From the NCBI GenBank assembly GCA_019054805.1, contig JAHQIY010000001.1:9128501-9192500 (forward strand): a stretch of DNA of 64,000 nt, written 5' to 3'. The notes under the pieces were generated by a model, which did not search any database, was not told the origin of the DNA, and worked only from the letters and a program-made list of their open reading frames with translations. Source of the DNA: Brachionus manjavacas (Eukaryota; Rotifera; Eurotatoria; Ploima; Brachionidae). Within the stretch, counting starts at the first letter, position 1. Every line of letters starts with the position of its first letter. A program made the position numbers and the translations under genes. Positions 12,344-25,235 of this stretch are shown piece after piece.

Positions 12344-15300
12344 ATGAAAAATGCCAATGACAATAGTTACTTTAATTCAGCAAAAATAGAAGCTTCCATC
12401 GAAAGTTGGCTGGATGGACACAGAGACTGGTTTGTCTCGTATGCTATGGAAAAACTGGACAGATTCACTGTCGAAAAATGGCTTGCAATAAACGGCCTAA
12501 GAATATGCCGATGTAATGAGGAACCTTCCGATAGAAGATACCTGTACTCCAAGCGAAACTCGATTCCAACTTCTCTTCTTCTAAATTGTTCCATAGTCAG
12601 TCAGAATAAAGATTTTAGTAAATTGTACAAAAAAAGCTCCATTTGTTCAGCAATTCGTGTTCCTCTGAAAGAAAATTGTCCCAATAGACGCTTCTCCAAT
12701 ATAGTAACAAAAAATGACTATTTTTCTCGTTCCACATCTTCCAGCAGTCTTCTACGTAATCGTAAAATCCTTCCCAGTGGCATAGTCTTAAACCAATCTA
12801 GCGAGCTCAATCTTGAAATGAGCCTCGAGTCAAATTTAGATAAAAAGACTGGAATAAAACTAGATGAAAATCAAAAGCCCAGCTATGATCCAGCAGTTGG
12901 TGAAAAACTGCACTGCTCTCCGAATACTTTGGACTTTTTAACAAACAATTTTTTTCCCAAGAGGCCTGATTTTTTTCAAAAATACGCCTCGGCTCATTCT
13001 TACGACTCAGCAACCACGTCCAATCTTCTAAAATTGCTTATCAAGTCAAAAATAAAGCTGCCTTCGTGCTTCTACAAAACAAGCGATGCTGAAAAGCTCA
13101 AACTTCGCCGAGAGAAAAACAATGACTTCGACTTTCTCTTAGATATAGTCAAAGATACCCTAAGCGACTTTAATTTAAATTCATTAAAGGAGAGAATAAC
13201 GAATAATGTCAAGATTTTGGTAAATTGTGAAAAAAGCTATTTGTATTTGATTAACAAAAACAGAGAAAGTTTGGTGTCCATTCGTTCGAATAGTTTTTTG
13301 TGTAATGAAATAAAAGAGAGAAATAGAATATTCAAGGAGCATTTTGTGCCTGATAACCAAGAGGAATTTCAGGTTTATTCCAGTCTGATCGAGTATGTAG
13401 CTCAAAGCGGTAATTATGTGAATGTACCTGATGTAAATCAAGCAAGTTTCTAATCTGGCTTGTTGAAAGCGCAGAATTATTTTTAAATTGATTTAGGATT
13501 CACGTTTTATGCGCCAGAATGGAATCACGATCAGATCATTGCTTTGTATGCCAATCAAAAATTCCAATAATGAAGTAAACGCCGTGGTAAAATTAGTCAA
13601 TCGAATTAACACAAATTCTACAGAAATATCACAATTTACTGACTATGATGTTCAGGTAATTAAAATTTATTTAAATAATTATCAGAAAAAAAAAAAATTT
13701 CCAAAAAAAAAATTAGAGTTGTTTCATTCTTTCTGAATTTAACTATAAATTATGGACAAAAAAATAAAAACATAAAGTTTTAAAAAAGTAAAAAATAAAT
13801 AAAATGTAAATTTCTGTAATTTGCACAAAATTGAAAAATTCAAGAATTAACAGAAATTTTCCAACATAAGTGTAACTTTAAGTTATTTTTCGTAAATTTT
13901 AGCAAATAATAAAAACTGCTTAAATTTTTGCGGTAACTTTTTTTACTTTGTGACAATGTCTTCATAACTCCTTTTTTCTAAAAAAAGATCACAATTTCAA
14001 AGTAGATACGAGTCTATATCTAATTAAATAAATATCAAAAAGTATTAGAACGATTGTAATTTTATTAAATTCCTTATCTATCCATGAAATTTTTTGAAAG
14101 AAAATATCTTTTTTGGTTGAAATTCAGATTTTTGAATTTTACGAAAAACAGCTATTTTAACGCAAAAAAAGCAAGTTATGGTAAAAATTTATTTATTAAA
14201 AAATTTTTCAATTAAATTTTTACAAATAATGATAAGTGTTCTTTATTCTAATTTAATCATTGATTCATCTTTATTTATTTTTTTGGAAGTTTATATTTTA
14301 TTGGAATTTTTTTCTTTATTTTTTCAATTAATATAATATATCGTCAAATCCAAAAAGATATAAAAAACAAGAATTTAAGAATTTATAAAATATTTAAGTA
14401 GTTCAATAAAATATAACATGTCACAAAAAATAATAACAATTATATAAAGTTAAATGTCGGATTGGTATCCTCTCAGAGCCGACTTGAGAATTGTTTATCA
14501 CACTTAAGAGGTGCTGGAATGGGTACAGCGGACCTCTCTCCTTTAACGACGACCTCTTAATGGCGACCTGAAATTTGATGTCTCTAAAAGAAAAAAAAAA
14601 AAAATATAATAAGTTGAAAAAGAAATTATTTTTAATTGTAAAAATATTTTTTATTTTTATTTTAAGCATGTATTCTTGAATTCTAAAAAGAGACAAAAAA
14701 ATGGCATTTATTTTTATAAAATTTCCCTTTTTTATATTTCTCTTTTATATTAATTTTTTTATCGTCGCCAAATCTGGCGTAATTTTTGAAATTAATAGTA
14801 ATAAATAATAAAATTAAATGTCAGAAATAGCCACAGAGTCGTTTTCTTGCATCTTTACAATTTTATTGGAACATTTGAGTCTGCCACTCTGGTCGCAGTA
14901 ATATGTTCTTATTGTCAAATTATCAGACAAATTCTTGTTCTGCTTTGCTCATCGGCATTCATCGATTTCATTAGCTTTTAGTAATGCTTCTGCCTTCTCC
15001 AGATCCTTGCATTCTCGATATTCATTGCGAATAAGTCTTGTTTTTTTTTTGATGGTAGTTTCAAAATCTTCTACATCACTTTCTGTTAATTCAGCGTCTT
15101 TATGATCTTGATTCATTTATTCGGTATGGATTTTTTACCTAAAAGGTAAAATTGAGGAACTAGACTGAGAATTTGAGTCAAAATCGTAATTTTTAATTGC
15201 TTGCTGTGGGTTCATTGTATTTTTTAATTTTAGGAATTGATTATACTTTTTTATGATTTTGTTTTCCAAAAGTGCTAATTTTATTGTAAGTTTAAACGTT

Positions 15301-18300
15301 TTTGAATATGATCATATCTATCTCAAATAATTAATATTTTAATGTGACAATAAATTAATTAAAAGACAATTAATTTATCTTTATGACTAATAATACAATT
15401 TCTGGAAAAATTATACTTTTATAGGATCTTTAATATGTAAAAGAAGTATAAAGCATTTGTGTGAAAATTGATTCCTATTTTTTGTGATTTTTTTTAAACG
15501 GATTATTGTTCTCCCTATAAAAACTAAAATATTCCTTAAGGCAATTCTTTGTGTTTCTGACCATTATCAGTAATCTATGATGAAATACAGTGATTTCGCA
15601 TTTATGCCCCACCTTCCATTCTCAGAAAATGGGGACATATTCAAAAGGGGACACAAATAAAAAATAAGTTTTATTTACAAAAAAATTTATTTTAAATTCA
15701 ATATAAACTTTAACTTATTAATTATACATAACGAAATAAAAAAAAATACAACACGAGTTGAAAATTAATTTTTTGGTTTATAATAGTTTAAAATCTCAGC
15801 TTGTTTAGACTTTTAAAGTTTCTAATTCGCAAATTTTAAAACACTCGTCTGATTTGGCTGTTGTTAACTTGACATTTATAATGGCTATTTTGTTTCATTT
15901 GTAATTATTTTTCTTTTAGACATTTTTTAGGCTAAAAAAATGGGGACTATTCTTAAATAAAAGTAGGGACTATTCTTTGAGATTTAACCAAAATAAACTT
16001 AGCAATAATTCAATGAAAGAAATCTATTCTCTAAATTTTTGAGGATTAAAACGAAAGGGGACACAAATGTGAGATGACTGTATTAAAATTTGCTTTAGTA
16101 AAAATCAATCATTTATAAAAATATAATTAAGATTGAAAAAAAAATTACTATTATAAAATATAAACCATTTAAAATTTAAAAGTGTTAAATCACTAATTTT
16201 CAGAGAAGCTTATGATTAAAGATTATTTTAAATAACAATGAACTTCTCAAATAATAATTTTTTTTTACAGCTAAAACAGAATCAACGCAAATATTAAAAA
16301 TAATCAATTTATTTAAATAAATAATTACTAGAGATTAATTAATCCAGATTATTTAAAAAGCTCATTTCGCCTTAAGTTTTAATCAAAAACTTCCTTTTAC
16401 TCGGAGAAAAAGTTACAAGAAAAAATCTTAATCAAATTTCTATAGAAAAATTGTTTTTAGTTAATTAAATTTATTTTTTTCTAGCTCTTGAGTGAATATC
16501 TAAAATTTTGCGGAATATCAATTGCACATGCACAGCTATTTGAGCTTTACTCAAGCGAATATGAACGTAACAGATCTTTATTGGAAGTTTTGCACGAAAT
16601 CTTTCAACAGCAAACAAATTTCGATGTAATTCTATTTCGTATAATGCAAAAAGCCCAAGAACTTTTGAAATGTAAACGCTGCTCAATACTAGGTACCATA
16701 TGAAAAAAAAAGCTATTTTTTTAATTTTTTAAAAAAGTTTTAGTCGAAAATGATGATCAGAGTGACACTGTTGACCGCAAGGCGTTCGATTTGTTTAAAA
16801 ATGGCGATGATCCGGATCAGCGGCGGCAAAGTGTGGAGGATGACGATGGAACAAAAATATCGAGATTTTTGGCTGAACATGTGATCAAAACCGGTAAAAA
16901 AGTGAATTTAGAAGACGCTTATTTGGACCCGAGATTTGATCCCATAGTTGATAGTGTCTGGCGACAAAAAACCAAAGGTCTTCTTTGCATGCCAATATTT
17001 AACCGAGATGGTTGTGTAATTGGCTGTGCCCAGGTTTCGAACCGAGTGGATAACCTAGCGTTTGACGAAAATGATGAGCAACTTTTTGAAGCGTTCGGAA
17101 TTTTTTGTGGCCTTGCTATCCATAACACTCTAATCTATCATGAACTAGAAAGAAGTATGGCTGAAAAATCAGTTGCTTTGGAAGTTTTGTCCTATCATGC
17201 CACTTGTTCCAAAAACGAAGTCAATTCTTTCATTGAAAGATTTTCCAGTGAAATTATTAATTACACAAAAGTAAACCTCAAAGCTTATGTATTCAACGAC
17301 TTTTCTCTAAATGTCGATCAAATGGTCTTGGCAGCCTTTGAAATGTTTAAGCAATCAGGTCTAATGAAAACATTCCAAATAGACAAAAAAGTTTTTATAA
17401 TTTTTTTTCCTTATTTGGCGCTTTGTCATTTTGGCATTTAAAAATTTTGTTTTTTTTTGAGATTTCACGTCCCAAGATTAATAAGGAATAATATTGGAAT
17501 ACGGTGCTAATTTGGCACTCAGAATTTGAGGTTATCGAAAATTTAAAAAGATTTAAAAAAAAACACTTTTTGTCTTCTTTATTTCTAAAATCTGGTATTT
17601 AAAAAAGAAACCAAAAAAAGGAAAATAATTGATATTTTTTTAAACTCTTAATCTGCATGTTTTATCAGCTAACGCAGAAAGAAATTAAAATTATTTACTG
17701 AAATTAACTTATACTAGGCTAGCTGCAGCAGAATTTAGTCTAAAATTTTATGTATCAGTCAATTCGAAATCTTTAATATATAAACCTTTTAAAAAGTTCA
17801 AAAATTTAATAAGTTTAAAAATTTTTGTCAATATTGATTGATAAAAATTGTAAAATAAATGAATAATTTTATAATTTATCTTTATATTTATTAATTAAAT
17901 TTAATTTATTTACCAAGCATTTTATTCCTTAAGATAACATATACCAAAATATTTTTGAGTCAAGAAAAGATTCTATTCAGTAAATTAAGTAATGAGGTAT
18001 TTTATTTATTTTTTTTTTAATTGATTTGTACCGAGCTTATGCTCACTCAGAATAAAAATATATAAAATAAATGAAATAAAAAAAAAAGTGATAAATAAGT
18101 TAAAAATAAAAATAAAAATTTTAAGTTGAAATAGCTAGACATGTTTAAATATTTGAAAGTTCAGAAGAAAAAGAAGAAATTGTTAGGTTAGCAATTACAC
18201 AAAGGAGTTGGATATTCGATATATCTTGATTCAAAACCTTCTCTATATTCTTGCACCAGTCTGACGACCAGTGCAACAGAATGACTCAATCCTGCCCTGA

Positions 18301-21300
18301 TACATCTCTCACTCAACTCAAAAATTCGATTTGAAACTGTTGGTAGATTAATTTTATTGAAGGCCTCTTGGTGTATAATATTGGAGGGGGTATCATATTT
18401 CAGCTTCAAAATAGATCGAACTGCTGAATTTTGATTAACTTGTATTTTTTTGATGTTAGTTTCTGAGAATGAATTTAAACAAGGAAAAGAATAATCCTAG
18501 ATTAATCATTTTAAAAATTTGTAAAGATTACCTAATGTTTTTGTTTTTGATTTCTATTTGAGAGATATTTAATTATCTTATATATTAGAACATCATGCCA
18601 GACTTTATCAAAAGCTTTCCAAGAGAGCTTTTCATACTAATTGGTCTTTAGTTAGATAGATATTGTAATTCCGTTGATTTTTTAGGTATCATAGATATGT
18701 TTGCAGTTTTTCAAAAAATTTAATGGACAACTTATTAAATGTGTTTTAATCACTCGACAACGAGTTTTTCGGCAGATTCTCCTAATTTTTATACGTTCCT
18801 TAATTAGATCTACAATTTCATGTGGAAGACTTGTAGTGAAAATAATTTGGAACTGATTTGGGATGCTTTTATTTGTTAAATTTTTTGGTAATTGTATCAT
18901 TTAGACTTTCAATCCATAATTTCTCTAAATTTAGAATTGATCAGCTTTTTTGAAATCTAATTTTTTTAATGAATTTATGTTTGTTAGTGAGTAATTTAAA
19001 GATATGACTTAATCAATTTGAAAATGGTGAACGTGTTCATATGCTGGTGATCTAAGACATTGAAGCCATCAACTTTGGCAATTACAGCGGAAAAAAAACT
19101 AAGACCAAGCAAAGAATTTAAAAAAATTGTCTTTTGAAAATAAAAAAAAAATGTCGGAGCGTTATTTATTTCTATTTATTTGCTTGATTATATACTTGTT
19201 TATTTGTTTATTTATTTGTGCCGAGCTAAATCTCATCAAAGAAGAAAAAGCAAGGTTATTGAAAATAGGAAATAGCTTTCTATATTCTGTGGATGGTCAT
19301 ATGAGTGATGAATACCATGTTACTGCAGGTGCTTCTCAAGGCTCAAAATTAGTACATTTCTATTTAGTATTTTTTATCTATGAAATACCTAAAAGACATA
19401 AAACAAATTGTGAATAATCTCTTCTTTTTCAGACTACTTGGTTATATTCTACATTTTTAAGAAAAAATGAATTCTAGAAAATAAGATAAACGAAAGGATA
19501 AAGTGTCTTTGTTTTATTCTTAAATAAAAAAGCTTATCTTAAGACTTTGATGCAATGGCTTTTAACTGTTCGAAAAAATTACCGCGATGTTGAGTACCAC
19601 AACTGGTCGCATGCATTTAATGTGTGTCAGTCTATGTTCGCTATTTTTCAAAATTCTACTGTATCAAATTACCTACAAGATGTAGAAAAATTAGCACTTA
19701 TTGTTGGCTGTCTTTGTCACGATCTTGACCACCGAGGAACAAATAACATGTTCCAAGTCGAGTAAATTTAGTAATTTTTTGTTAGTCTTTAATGATGCTT
19801 GAAAATATCCAAGGAGTCATTCAGCACTGTCCCAATTGTATGGCACTGATGCAACTATGGAAAAACATCATTTTAATCACTGTATAATGATTCTGAATAC
19901 ACCTGGCCATGACATATTTGCACATGTCAAGCCAAGAACATATGAACTGCTAATATGTCACATAAAAGAAGCAATTTTGGCCACAGATCTTGCCGAACAT
20001 TTTATGTAAATTTAAAATTAAATTAATTTAGTTTTCTTTAATTTGTTGTGCAGAATAAGGAAAGATTTTGAAAAAGCAGCCAAAACAAACGGTATTTGTT
20101 GGTTTGAAGAGCCTTATTCGAATTTGTTAAGAAAAATATTAATGACTTGTAAAAATTTTTTTTTTTGCATAAAATTTAATTGTTAATAAAATTTAAATAA
20201 CAGGTTGTGATCTTGCCGCGGTCGCAAAACCCTGGGAAACTCATAAAAGAGTTGTTGATTTGGTTACAAAAGAATTTTTTGCTCAAGGTAACCGAGAACG
20301 CTTTGAACTTAAAAAAGAGCCGAATGTAATCTTAAATCTTTAAAATTGCGTCAATTGAGATATTTTTTTTAGGAAATGATGGATATTAGGCGATCTCATG
20401 AATTGCCTAGGCTTCAGGTTGGTTGGATAGATAATGTCTGTATGCCGCTTTATATGGTGAGAATTTTTTCCATTTATAAATGGCAAAATTTAGGCTCCTA
20501 ATGTCTAAAATTCATCTCGATAAACTATCTTTTCCTATACAAAAAGTTCTCTTAGTTACTCAAATAAATTTTTTTCTTTAAATTTAACCTCTTTGATTGA
20601 AATTGTTTTTGACTTGAACCAATTTGACTTTTAAAAAAAATTTAAAGTCGTGAAAAAAAATTGAAGAAGTAGAAAATTTATTTTGTTCTAACCCATCAAT
20701 TTAGGTTATGACAAAGCAAAATACTTATAATATATAAATTTTTATTTTTGACTTGAAATTTAAATTCTAAAATCACAGGAAAAAAGTGCAGTTCAAAAAG
20801 CTACGGATTAATAAAAAGGCACCATTTTTTCATTCTGAAGACTCGAAAGTAACAATTATCTGGGAGGTGGTGGTGTAGGAGATAAGACAACAGCTTATTG
20901 TGTATAAGGATATCGGTTTGAATACTACTATCAACAAAAATTTTGATTTGAAATTTTGGTAATTTTACGTAATTTAATGTAAATTCGAGTAAATTTACCA
21001 AAATTTACGTTTAATGATTTAGGTCAAAAATTCAAATTGATTGCTGAGAATTTTTTTTTATTTGAGAGAATTCTTTTTACATTTTTTTTAATTTCTCCTC
21101 TATTTTTGAGTCAACAGACACTATTTACAGAATGAGGTAAGAAAGAAATTTCAAGTAACTGAAAGGGGTTTATAAAAGATACTGTTAGATTAAATTAAAT
21201 TAAAATTAAAGTTTTTATGTGGTAAAAACTTGGTGACCGGTCACGAAAGCATCGTAGCGATTTCTGAATTGATTGACTGATTTGGAGTCTGTGACTTTAA

Positions 21301-22829
21301 TTAATTAATTTATTTACTTACGAAGAAATTAATAAAAAAACTGAAAAATTCCCAACAATCGATTTTTACTATTGGCGATTACGTAAATTTTCATAAAATT
21401 AAGTGAAATTAGGTAAAATACAGTTATCGTAGCACCACTGTAAAAGATTAAAAGTTTTTGGTCATCACAAATTCAAAATTTAACTAATATATCTTAAAAA
21501 ATTACAGTTTAAAGGCTTTCTATATTAGATTAAAATTATTCTCAACTTCAAAAATACGTCAACATTTTTAGAAATCGAGTGACTGACTTGAAAATGATAT
21601 TTTTTCCAACTTTTTTTTTTCCAGATGCGAACTGAACCTTAATTTTTTAATAATTAATTAAATTGACGATAAAATCTTGGAAGAGTAAAATTTTTCATTA
21701 AATTTTCCAAAATTTCTTCTTTCTTTCTGGTCATTATTTTAATTTAGAAATTGTTTGAGTGTCCATTCTTTCAATAAAACTACTGTCGGATTAACTTTCC
21801 AAATCAAGAATTTGGTCAAAAATTATGTTATAATTTTGGAGATAATTATTGGATCAAAAATATGTTTATTTTTTAAAAAGTTATTTTAAATACCTATAGT
21901 ATTTTTAAAGAGTAAATTTATTTAGTGGTAAAAAAGTAATTTTAGTTTTAAACAGAATTTTTAATCCTTACCGATGACTCAAAAATTAGAAATACAAAAT
22001 TTTTTTATTAAGTAGAAAAAATATAATTTTGCAATCATCAAAAAAAATTATATTAAATCGAGTTTTTTTCCGTATTTTCCCAGTCTTACACATTTTTTTA
22101 ACTAGGATATTTCTTATAATGCATTTTCAATAGTTACTCATTTAAGCATTTTTTTAGCAGGATTAACATCATGACAATAAAGAGTCTTTTACAAAGCACC
22201 CAATTTTATTTAGAGATCATAACATAAAAAAAATTATGAACAAAGGATGTAACGAGAATAAATAGAAGTTTCAATCAAAGATATATTCATTGCCATAGAA
22301 GTTTCATTAACATACGCTCTCAAAAATTCATTTTGCCCTGGGGATGTGATTCAAAATTCAATATAGTACAAATTAATTGAAACGGCAAGGATGTTTAAAT
22401 TTAAAGTTAAATTAATTAGAAATAATATTTTTAAAGTAATTTTATTTTTTAGAAGTATGACCTTTTTCTCAGAATTGTGAAAATTTTGGTTAAGTCCAAA
22501 ATTGAAAAAAGTCTAAATAATAAATAATTTATTTCATAGAGTAATCAATTAACTTTTTAGCAATTTAAAGATTGATCTAAATGTCCAATTGATTTCTTTT
22601 TTAAAAAGAAGATAAATGAATCTATTTTTATAATAAAAAATTATATAATAGATAATTACAAGAATGCACTAAATTTTGCCTAGTTTAAACAAAATTTTAA
22701 TTTTTTTTAAAGAATATATCCTTTATTTGTAAATCATTCAAAGAACATTTGTCACGTATCGAAACAAACCGTCAAAATTGGTTCCAATTGCAGGAAAAAA
22801 ACAAAAGCAAAAATAATCTACTCAAATGA
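12344..22829 (+). CDS. PDE11A-like: PDE11-type dual-GAF cyclic nucleotide phosphodiesterase
   Basis: Hydrolyses cGMP and/or cAMP. Ten exons: 12344-13441, 13497-13655, 16485-16692, 16744-17390, 19544-19761, 19814-20005, 20054-20148, 20204-20325, 20373-20456, 22713-22829, giving 979 residues with every junction in frame. The N-terminus has the PDE5/11 signature ASIESWLDGHRDWFVSY. GAF-A spans about residues 260-420 and GAF-B about 440-600. The catalytic domain has HNWSHAFN (H723, H727), CHDLDHRG (H763, D764), CCDLAAVAKPW (D875) and the nucleotide-selecting Gln in LPRLQVGWID (Q928), so it should be active. GAF-B keeps an N-R...F-D..DE version of the NKFDE motif; GAF-A's is more degenerate. Intron 1 (13442-13496) appears to use a GC donor. 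Three introns exceed 2 kb and hold transposons. Closest by motif to PDE11, with PDE5 the main alternative. Confidence 0.93.
14808..15473 (-). mobile_element. Dispersed MULE/FLYWCH-like repeat, copy 2, in PDE11 intron 2
   Basis: Near-identical to 2536-3203, diverging mainly in the first 60 bp and at the last bases. It contains the same minus-strand MNQDHKDAELTESDVEDF frame with the same downstream stop. Similarity stops before the hAT MITE present next to copy 1. It lies antisense to PDE11 in the intron 13656-16484. Confidence 0.65.
15588..16080. mobile_element. Tc1/mariner-superfamily MITE with TA target site
   Basis: The left end CAGTGATTTCGCATTTATG and the complement of the right end (CAGTCATCTCACATTTGTG) form an imperfect inverted repeat of about 24 bp. 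TA dinucleotides flank both ends (15586-15587 and 16081-16082). GGGGACA/TGTCCCC motifs recur inside both ends. The 493-bp body has no transposase frame. It sits in PDE11 intron 2. Confidence 0.75.
18000..18960 (-). mobile_element. LINE retrotransposon fragment (family A), antisense in PDE11 intron 4
   Basis: Minus-strand pieces read in LINE order: LPHEIVDLIKERIKIRR (linker before the RT, about 18820), KAFDKVWHDVLIYKI (RT domain, about 18610) and the C-terminal segment KLKYDTPSNIIHQEAFNKIN (18409-18188) ending PTPLCNC. The last part and its 3' UTR match 31375-31880 almost base for base. Internal deletions and frame breaks show a dead copy. The 3' end carries the GAGC..AGCTCGGTAC signature of this family. 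Confidence 0.8.
19150..19420 (+). mobile_element. LINE pieces: antisense 3' tail plus a plus-strand RT fragment
   Basis: 19160-19235 read on the minus strand is the family A 3' tail (GAGATTTAGCTCGGCACAAA then AAATA repeats). Immediately next to it the plus strand encodes HMSDEYHVTAGASQGSKL and IYEIPKRHKTNC, the PQGS...INDIP region of a LINE reverse transcriptase, similar to the copy at 30910-31030. Two fragments in opposite orientation are joined here. Confidence 0.65.
21105..21310 (-). mobile_element. LINE 3' end (family B), antisense in the last PDE11 intron
   Basis: The complement of this stretch matches 30400-30600: the C-terminal codons SVNQF...YDAFVTG, then the 3' UTR with CTTTTATAAACCCCTTTCAG and TTACCTCATTCTGTAAATA. 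It is severely 5'-truncated. Surrounding sequence (20860-21020 and 21360-21440) contains repeated TTTACGTAA-like motifs and a CAGTGGTGC-type end that may be a DNA transposon the LINE landed in; that part is uncertain. Confidence 0.65.
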
Positions 22830-22847
22830 TGTTAAATTTTTATTTAA

Positions 22848-22853
22848 AATAAA
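22848..22853 (+). other. Poly(A) signal of the PDE11-like gene
   Basis: AATAAA 19 bp after the TGA stop. The opposing prefoldin 3 gene has its own signal at 22933-22938 on the other strand, so the two genes end within about 160 bp of each other. Confidence 0.5.
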
Positions 22854-22932
22854 AAATCTCGAAACAGATAATCAACTCAAGAGAAACTTTTGTGTGGTTT
22901 AAAATATTATAAATAATTTAAAAGAAATAAAA

Positions 22933-22938
22933 TTTATT
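22933..22938 (-). other. Poly(A) signal of prefoldin 3
   Basis: AATAAA on the minus strand, 49 bp after the prefoldin 3 stop codon. Confidence 0.45.
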
Positions 22939-22986
22939 CGATTTTACTTCTAATTTTGAACGCTTTTAAATAAACTACTTAATGAT

Positions 22987-23682
22987 TTAGGCTGAAGGTT
23001 TTAATGATTGTCTTCGTTTAACATCCCAATTATAGACTCTGGCCATGTTTACCTCTGTTGTTGTAATTTGGTCTCTTAGAAAACAATCAGCTAATTTTAA
23101 TTTTCTATTTTAACTCAAAAAAATACTTTAAAAAGTCCAAATCATCATCTGTCTGTTCCATTGACTGATTTGCTTGTTTTAAATTTTTGCTCAACAACTC
23201 ATCTGCTTGTTCAAGAGAGTATTCTAACATCACATTTGCTCCCAACCATAAACCAACCTTTCAAACAGACTTTATCTTTATTAAAAAAATCTTCCAATTT
23301 ACTTTTTCTGTTGGTGGGACTTCGGCGCGGGCGTAGAGGTTGTGCGACAAAATAAAATCAGTTTCAATAGTTTTTTCATTTGCTTTATTTCGTTTCAAAA
23401 GCTGGATCATGTCTTTGAACGATGTTTAATTTTTTAGGAAAGCTTTCTTGTTTGAAATTTACCTAGAGATTGTTTGATGTCAGGAATTTGTACTTTTAAC
23501 TTTTCTTTCTTTTGTAGCAAGCTGACTTCCATCACACGGTATTTTTGAAACAACTCTTCCAATTTTCTCAAAACTTCTTCGGCAGTTTTGTTGCCATCTT
23601 TCATAAACTTTTCTACATCTTCCAAAAATATGGCTTTTGGAATTCCAAGCGAATTTCCGGTTTTATCGCCTTCCAAGGACAT
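22987..23682 (-). CDS. VBP1/PFDN3: Prefoldin subunit 3 (VHL-binding protein 1 homologue)
   Basis: One of the two alpha-type subunits of the hexameric prefoldin chaperone, which passes nascent actin and tubulin to the CCT chaperonin in the cytosol. Four exons on the minus strand: 23682-23463, 23412-23303, 23257-23127 and 23074-22987, giving 182 residues, close to the usual length. Family landmarks in order are LGIPKAIFLEDVEKFM, KYRVMEVSLLQKK with QIPDIKQSL (first coiled-coil helix), SHNLYARAEVPPTEK, VGLWLGANVMLEY (the beta-hairpin core) and the second helix through TTTEVNMARVYNWDVKRR. Three introns of 50, 45 and 52 nt. The ATG at 23682 gives a short N-terminus; the frame stays open upstream, so an extra exon is possible. 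Its 3' end faces PDE11, with 157 bp between the stops. Confidence 0.95.
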
Positions 23683-24061
23683 TGTGCGGTCTATATTACG
23701 GTCTAAAATTAATTCAAAAGGTAAAAAAAATTCAACTAAAGAATATTTTTGGAATAATATTCAAAAAAATTTATTTCATTTACTATTTGCATGCTTAATT
23801 CAAAAATTTAATTCAAAACTAATCTTCCACTAGCGCATATATTTTTTTGTTTCGAATGGAAACCAATTTTGAATTCCTTCTACAAAATTAAATTAACATT
23901 TTGATTCAGTTTCTTCAAATTTTAAAACTAATTTAAAATTCAAATTGATATCTTCATAAAAAAGAAATTACAAAAATATAAGATTAGATTTGATAATAAA
24001 AAGATTTTGTTTTTAAATAACCTTAAATAGGACCAAATTAAAATAAATAATGATTCAGTAA

Positions 24062-25235
24062 TATCGGTTCAGACAAAATATTTAATAATAATAATATAAT
24101 AATATAATAATATAATAATATATAAGGCTATAGGAAAAGGATGACTTTACATCATCCTTAAACGGAACGCAAGGATTAGTTGCACTATATTAGCCTGTTA
24201 ATTTTTGCTAATATTTTTTTTTAAAATGTGCGTCAAGTTTGTTTTTAAAACCATATATTGTTGTTTGTTCGACAACATCCCTTGGCAAATTGTTCCAAGC
24301 GTTTGCAACACGGTTGCTGAAAAAATTGAATCTTTGGTTGCAATTTCGAACCAGTTGTTTCTCAAAACCTTGATTGTGACTTCTTGTCCCATAATGTTTT
24401 GATGTTTGGTTCAACGGAAAATGCCAATCAACCCTGTCAAAATTTTTAGCTACTTTAAATTGTTCAATTAAGTCACCTCTCATTCTTCTATCCTCCAGAG
24501 ATGTAAGATTTAACTTTTCTAATCTATCTTCGTAACTCAAATTACGTATTTCACCAATAATTTAAGTTGCTCTTCTTTGAACACCTTCAATGCTTGATAT
24601 ATCTTTTCTAAAGTACGGGTTCCAGATTTGAACCGCGTATTCTAACTGAGGTCTTACTAAGCTTGTATAAAGTTTCTTTATGGTGTTTTTATCACGATAC
24701 TTGAACGAGCGTTTTATCAATCCTAGAACCTTGTTCGCTTTTTTAATAGCTACTCCTATGTGTGCTGAGTTACTCAAGTCATTACTAAAGACAACTCCTA
24801 AATCGCGTTCTTGAAATGATTCAGTTAACTTGTGACTGTTTTCAGCTGAGCCCAGCAAATATTCATATTTTTGATTATTTGGACCATAGTGTATCACAAC
24901 ACACTTGTCCTCATTAAATTCCATTAGCCATTCTTGTGACCACTTGTACAAATTATCAATGTCTTTTTGCAATAGTGAAGTTTGTATTTCGCTTTCAACC
25001 ACACTTGCCACCTTTGTGTCGTCTGCAAACAATTTGCATATGTTTTGGACATTATCCGGTAAATTGTTTATAAAAATGACAAAAAGTATCGGACCCAATA
25101 CCGAGCCTTGTGGAACTCCACTAATGACATCTTTCCACGATGAGCTGACTTTTCCAAGAACTACTCTTTGTCTTCTATATGTTAAGAACGCCTTAATATT
25201 TATTAATAATTATAATAATAATAATTTATAGAACT
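24062..25235 (-). mobile_element. 5'-truncated CR1-like LINE with AAT-rich tail
   Basis: The minus strand encodes the C-terminal half of a LINE reverse transcriptase: GVPQGSVLGPILFVIFINNL, the catalytic LFADDTKV, and the thumb region LEYAVQIWNPYFRKD. After one in-frame TAA (about 24563) comes IRNLSYEDRLEKLNLTSLEDR to the stop at 24208. The single nonsense codon means a fairly recent copy. It begins inside the RT domain near 25235, as expected of 5' truncation during target-primed reverse transcription. The (TAATAA)n run at 24086-24122 is its 3' tail. Confidence 0.85.

Noticed and set aside
14440-14600. Possible pogo/Tigger-type transposon end (GCGGACCTCTC..., ACGACGACCTC...)
   Set aside because: Only one side is visible and no paired terminus or target site was found, so it is not listed as an element.
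19127-19417. 96-codon plus-strand frame as a host gene
   Set aside because: It fuses the complement of a LINE 3' tail with a LINE RT fragment inside a PDE11 intron.
24086-24122. CRISPR-like or regulatory tandem repeat
   Set aside because: A simple AAT-type microsatellite at a LINE 3' end. No CRISPR-type spaced repeats exist anywhere in the window.
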